Assembly: GCA_002450295.1 (NCBI GenBank)
Contig: DJYX01000152.1
Coordinates: forward strand, 1-8,799
Direction of reading: 5' to 3'
DNA length: 8,799 bases
Origin: Deltaproteobacteria bacterium UBA6967
GTDB lineage: Bacteria > SAR324 > NAC60-12
In this document: in pieces, positions 6,346 through 8,799 of the stretch
Numbering within the stretch: the first letter of the stretch is position 1
Layout of the letters: the number at the start of each line of letters is the position of its first letter
The notes under the pieces: model-generated
The model's database searches: none
The model's input: the letters and a program-made list of their open reading frames with translations, nothing else
Told to the model about the DNA's origin: nothing
Position numbers and translations under genes: made by a program

Positions 6346-7665
6346 ATGTCAACGGTATCCTTTCACGAAACTAGTAAGCTGACAGCCGCAGATTATAAAG
6401 CTTTGCTAAAGCGTTCAGAGGCTGATCTCTCAAGCTTTGTGGAGAAGGTGAAGCCTATCATCGAGGCGGTGCGTTTAGAAGGAGATGAAGCGCTAGTTCG
6501 TTTTGGCCAGCAATTAGATGGCTCTACGCTGCTGAGTAAGGAAGCTCTGAAGGTAAGTGAAGCGGAGTTCGCTGCTGCGTTTGAAGAAGTCGAAGAGGTA
6601 GTCATTGAGGCGATTCGCTATGGTATCACCAATATCAGAACCTTCCATGAGGAGCAGAAGCCAGAAACTATGTGGATGAAGGAGATTCGACCGGGCGCTT
6701 ATGCTGGAGATCGACTAACTCCAATTCGCTCTGTCGCGATCTATGTGCCGCGTGGGAAGGGTGCTTTTCCATCAGTGACGATGATGACTGCAATACCGGG
6801 CGTAGTAGCTCAGGTTCCAAAGTTGGCGATTTTCACCCCTCCATTACCGAATGGATCTGTGGATTCAGCAACTCTTGTAGCAGCAAGTATTGCGGGTGTC
6901 GATACTGTCTACAAGTGTGGAGGTGCGCAAGCTGTAGCTGCTGCTACATTTGGTACTGAGACTATTGAACGAGCACTTAAGATTGTTGGTCCAGGTAGTC
7001 CTTGGGTCGTGGCAGCTAAACGATTGCTATCTGATATTATTGATCCTGGCTTGCCGGCTGGGCCGTCCGAAGCAATTATATTTGCTGACGATAGTGTTCA
7101 TGGTGGACTCGCTGCGCTAGATCTGCTGATTGAAGCAGAACATGGACCAGATAGCTCAGCTTACTTAGTCACACACTCTCGCCGTGTGGTGGAAGAGGCT
7201 CTGGCTGCTTTGCCTGATCACTGGGCGAAGATGACTGCACAGCGGGTAGAGTTTTCTAAAACTGTGCTGACAGGTCCCTATGGTGGAATTTTGCTGACAT
7301 CATCGGTCGAGGAAAGCTACCGATTCATAAATGACTATGCTCCAGAACACTTGGAACTGCTTTCCACAGAGCCATTCACACACTTGGGCCACATTACAGA
7401 GGCAGCAGAAATTTTAATGGGGCCTCATACTCCAGTCTGCATTGGTAATTTCTCACTCGGCCCCAACGCTGTGTTGCCAACAAGTCAGGGTGCCAAAACC
7501 TTTGGACCGCTTTCTGTTCACGACTTTATGAAGCGAAGTTCGATAGGATATGTTACTCCTCCAGCTTATCCAGAACTTGCCAAAAGAGCTAAGGTTCTGG
7601 CCCACTATGAGGGGTTTTCCTCCCACGAGAACGCAGTTTCTCCGATACGTGAAAAGTACCTCTGA
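6346..7665 (+). CDS. Histidinol dehydrogenase-family paralogue (HisD-like), predicted NAD-dependent alcohol-to-acid dehydrogenase
   Basis: From ATG 6346 the protein has 439 residues, close to the 434 of E. coli HisD. Family blocks are clear: IYVPRGKGAFPSVTMM (132-147), GGAQAVAA (192-199), GPGSPWVVAAKR (215-226), AGPSEAIIFAD (238-248), EAEHGPDSS (263-271), YAPEHLELL (331-339) and EGFSSHENAV (422-431). The catalytic Glu-His pair of the family is E334-H335. By gap-free alignment from memory with E. coli HisD, two of four zinc ligands are changed (Gln259 to E263, Asp360 to N368), two are kept (H266, H427), and His367 is A375. HisD oxidises an amino-alcohol to the acid in two NAD-dependent steps; related enzymes such as sulfopropanediol 3-dehydrogenase HpsN do this on other alcohols. 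Last in the transporter operon, it most likely oxidises the imported solute. Genuine histidinol dehydrogenase is unlikely. Confidence 0.85.
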   Translation: MSTVSFHETSKLTAADYKALLKRSEADLSSFVEKVKPIIEAVRLEGDEALVRFGQQLDGSTLLSKEALKVSEAEFAAAFEEVEEVVIEAIRYGITNIRTFHEEQKPETMWMKEIRPGAYAGDRLTPIRSVAIYVPRGKGAFPSVTMMTAIPGVVAQVPKLAIFTPPLPNGSVDSATLVAASIAGVDTVYKCGGAQAVAAATFGTETIERALKIVGPGSPWVVAAKRLLSDIIDPGLPAGPSEAIIFADDSVHGGLAALDLLIEAEHGPDSSAYLVTHSRRVVEEALAALPDHWAKMTAQRVEFSKTVLTGPYGGILLTSSVEESYRFINDYAPEHLELLSTEPFTHLGHITEAAEILMGPHTPVCIGNFSLGPNAVLPTSQGAKTFGPLSVHDFMKRSSIGYVTPPAYPELAKRAKVLAHYEGFSSHENAVSPIREKYL

Positions 7666-7679
7666 GAGGAGAGGTGCTT
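7654..7679. terminator. Stem-loop overlapping the operon's last stop codon, candidate bidirectional terminator
   Basis: AAGTACCTCT (7654-7663) pairs with AGAGGTGCTT (7670-7679) over 10 positions with a single T-G wobble and a GAGAGG loop. The TGA stop (7663-7665) lies at the top of the stem. On the plus strand the 3' side ends in a weak T-rich tail (CTTCTT); on the minus strand it continues as ACTTTTC. The hairpin sits between two converging genes, so it can serve both. Confidence 0.55.
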
Positions 7680-7717
7680 CTTGGTGATTAGGACACTTGG
7701 GTGGGCTGATTTTGATC

Positions 7718-8038
7718 TTAGGTAGAACTTTTTTGATCCTCGGCAATCTTCACAAGAAGTTCTTCCATCCAGGGTGTCTTTGCCAAGAGTTGTTGTGCTT
7801 CCGTGTTCAGCAACAAATTGATTTTTCTTCGATCGTGTTCCCGCCGATCCTGATTACGCCGGTCTGTTAGGCGCCGGTCTGTCAACTCCACCAGTTCCTC
7901 TCTTTGACGGCGTTCTCGGGGTACCTCTCCTGAGCCAGATCTTCGGTCATGGTGCCTTCTTTCATCGGACCGACGTTCATTCGCCCTGCGATCACTCTTT
8001 CTGCGGTCCATAACTTTTGGGGGGAATAGCTGATTCAT
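7718..8038 (-). CDS. Small arginine-rich protein with [DE]RRxx pentad repeats, function unknown
   Basis: I do not recognise this 106-residue protein. It has two blocks in which D/E-R-R recurs exactly every five residues: 11-13, 16-18, 21-23, 26-28 and 31-33 in the first, then 54-56, 59-61, 64-66 and 69-71 in the second. An ERR also occurs at 42-44 in the linker. The C-terminal 35 residues (about 72-106) look like ordinary amphipathic helix, with LLLNTEAQQLL and MEELLVKIAE. There is no signal peptide or membrane segment, so it should be cytosolic. The start ATG follows AAAAGGTGG at a usable distance, and the frame ends at TAA, which supports a real gene rather than a chance frame. Short DRR/ERR-rich stretches occur in the N-termini of some PilZ- and GGDEF-associated proteins, but no such domain is present here. 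Nucleic-acid, membrane or protein binding by the paired charges is conceivable only as inference. Confidence 0.7.
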   Translation of the reverse strand: MNQLFPPKVMDRRKSDRRANERRSDERRHHDRRSGSGEVPRERRQREELVELTDRRLTDRRNQDRREHDRRKINLLLNTEAQQLLAKTPWMEELLVKIAEDQKSST

Positions 8039-8422
8039 CGTCCACCTTTTCGGAATAAAGAGAGATTCTTCTGCTTGAAGGATCAGAGTTTTATTAACTC
8101 ACAAATTCAGTGAGTCGAATCTGTTGTGAAACAATGCCCTTCAATGACTCAGTTTAAGAAAATTTAGTTCTAAAAATTAATGTGACAGATTTTCTACTAG
8201 TAACTGAAACAAGAATCCAGCCATCTCCCACTTTCGTGATGATATTGGTTCAATCAGAAAAGACGAGAAACGGAGCCGAGTAGAGGAAAACCTCAGAAAA
8301 TAGATGAATTCGTCCAGAAGGAAGAAAACCTGCAGTTGTGTTGAAGATAAATCAAATCAACCCTCTTCAGAACAACGATTTTGGAGAAGAAAATTTTTGG
8401 AACCCATTGCCAGAGTCGACCC
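8039..8422. other. Gene-poor AT-rich intergenic region between divergent genes
   Basis: This 384-base stretch separates the pentad-repeat gene (minus) from the exported-protein gene (plus). It should contain both promoters. I see one clear inverted repeat (8097-8115) and a short GAGG-AAAA-CCTC hairpin at 8283-8294, but no tRNA, riboswitch or convincing short coding frame. The last about 70 bases could belong to the right-hand gene if it starts upstream of ATG 8423. Confidence 0.6.
8091..8115 (-). promoter_or_regulatory. Possible promoter/operator for the pentad-repeat gene: palindrome next to a TAATAA box
   Basis: ACTCAC (8097-8102) and GTGAGT (8110-8115) form a perfect six-base inverted repeat around AAATTCA. 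Read on the minus strand, a TAATAA box (8096-8091) follows immediately, about 50 bases before the start codon at 8038. The arrangement would suit a repressor site overlapping a promoter, but no good -35 hexamer is visible, so this is tentative. Confidence 0.25.
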
Positions 8423-8799
8423 ATGATTTTTGGATTGTTGGCCCTACTCATCATCCTCTTCACCAGTCCACTACATGCCGCAGAAGAGGCTTTGTTTGTT
8501 CGTGATGCAAATCTTTTGAAGGCCAAAAGTCTACGTTGTTTGTTCACTCGACAGGTGACTACCAACTGGACTTCCTGGGAAACAACTTGGTCGAAAGAAG
8601 CCACCATCGAAAACATGGAGTATATCTTTGCAGCCATTCCGCAAAAAGGAAGCAAGGCTCGGCTGATCAAGAGAGTTCCAGGCGAACCAAGTGGAATCCA
8701 GGAAGTCTTTATTATCCGTACCTTGGAAGCGCTAAATTTTCTGGAAGTCAATCCAGAGCGACCTATCCATACGACTGCGGTGATGGTGATGCGAGAAAA
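8423..8799 (+). CDS. Secreted protein of unknown function, N-terminal part (runs off right edge)
   Basis: A frame opens at ATG 8423 and stays open for 125 codons to the edge. The first residues form a Sec-type signal (MIFGLLALLIILF, then SPLHAA followed by EE), with likely cleavage after A19 or A20, so the product should be periplasmic or extracellular. The mature part contains LRCLFTRQ, W-T-S-W, YIFAAIPQKGSKARLI and LEALNFLEVNP. The C-x-F ... W ... ARLI ... L-x-F-L/I-E-V order recalls small hypothetical secreted proteins of proteobacteria, but I cannot name a family with confidence. The ATG lacks a good ribosome site and the signal lacks a positive n-region; an in-frame TTG at 8381 would add LEKKIFGTHCQSRP and supply the charges. 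The antisense frame here is non-coding in my view. The protein has a single cysteine in the visible part. Confidence 0.65.
   Translation, partial: MIFGLLALLIILFTSPLHAAEEALFVRDANLLKAKSLRCLFTRQVTTNWTSWETTWSKEATIENMEYIFAAIPQKGSKARLIKRVPGEPSGIQEVFIIRTLEALNFLEVNPERPIHTTAVMVMRE

Noticed and set aside
207..7665. A histidine biosynthesis cluster
   Set aside because: Only HisC-like and HisD-like proteins are present, they are separated by a transporter operon and divergent, and the HisD-like enzyme lacks key positions.
7453..7746. 97-codon minus-strand frame across the end of the HisD-like gene
   Set aside because: It is antisense to conserved HisD family blocks and overlaps the end of the pentad-repeat gene; no recognisable protein features.
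7753..8010. Recurring GGTC/CCGNCGATC-like sequence in the pentad gene as a CRISPR or DNA tandem repeat
   Set aside because: The repeats have a 15-base period set by codons for D/E-R-R, differ in sequence from unit to unit and have no spacers; they are a protein-level pattern.
8293..8751. 152-codon open frame on the minus strand at the right end
   Set aside because: It lies antisense to a plus-strand frame with a clear signal peptide and sensible protein composition; its own translation has no domain pattern and no ribosome site that I trust.

Overview
The window reads as a chromosomal segment from a Gram-negative, probably proteobacterial, organism. It has a Tat-type signal on a periplasmic binding protein, a Sec-type signal on another exported protein, canonical AGGAG-type ribosome sites and a base composition I judge by eye to be in the mid-40s percent GC (not computed). 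No phage, transposon, CRISPR, rRNA or tRNA signal was seen. The taxon cannot be named from the sequence; a marine proteobacterium is a guess based on the type of catabolic cluster.

Layout. (1) 3-116, plus strand: the last 37 codons of a gene entering from the left, most like the C-terminus of an FMN-dependent alpha-hydroxy-acid dehydrogenase/oxidase. (2) 207-1319, minus strand: a complete HisC-type PLP aminotransferase, convergent with gene 1. (3) A short divergent intergenic region (1320-1400). (4) 1401-7665, plus strand: a six-gene cluster made of an SDR oxidoreductase, a PotA-like ABC ATPase, a Tat-exported solute-binding protein, two PotB/PotC-like permeases and a histidinol-dehydrogenase paralogue. 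Permease 1 and permease 2 overlap by ATGA. The permease 2 stop also sits in a GTGA, but the next gene has a better start 36 bases further on. (5) 7654-7679: a strong stem-loop over the stop codon of the last gene, a candidate terminator for both converging transcription units. (6) 7718-8038, minus strand: a small arginine-rich protein built from [DE]RRxx pentads. (7) 8039-8422: a gene-poor, AT-rich stretch with one operator-like palindrome. (8) 8423 to the right edge, plus strand: the first part of a secreted protein of unknown function.

Working together. The central cluster looks like an uptake-and-oxidation unit. A binding-protein-dependent transporter of the COG0687/PotABCD type imports a small organic solute, and two NAD(P)-dependent dehydrogenases (the SDR and the HisD paralogue) oxidise it. 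The HisD paralogue keeps the catalytic Glu-His pair but differs at two of the four zinc-ligand positions of E. coli HisD and at a histidine tied to histidinol recognition. I therefore infer that its substrate is not histidinol, although routine annotation would call it HisD beside a HisC. With a possible alpha-hydroxy-acid dehydrogenase and an aminotransferase alongside, a diol -> hydroxy acid -> keto acid -> amino acid route is a coherent but unproven reading. Sulfonated diols are one candidate substrate class, because the sulfopropanediol dehydrogenase HpsN belongs to the same superfamily.

The least explained items are the [DE]RRxx pentad protein, the hairpins on both sides of the binding-protein gene, and the unidentified exported protein at the right edge.
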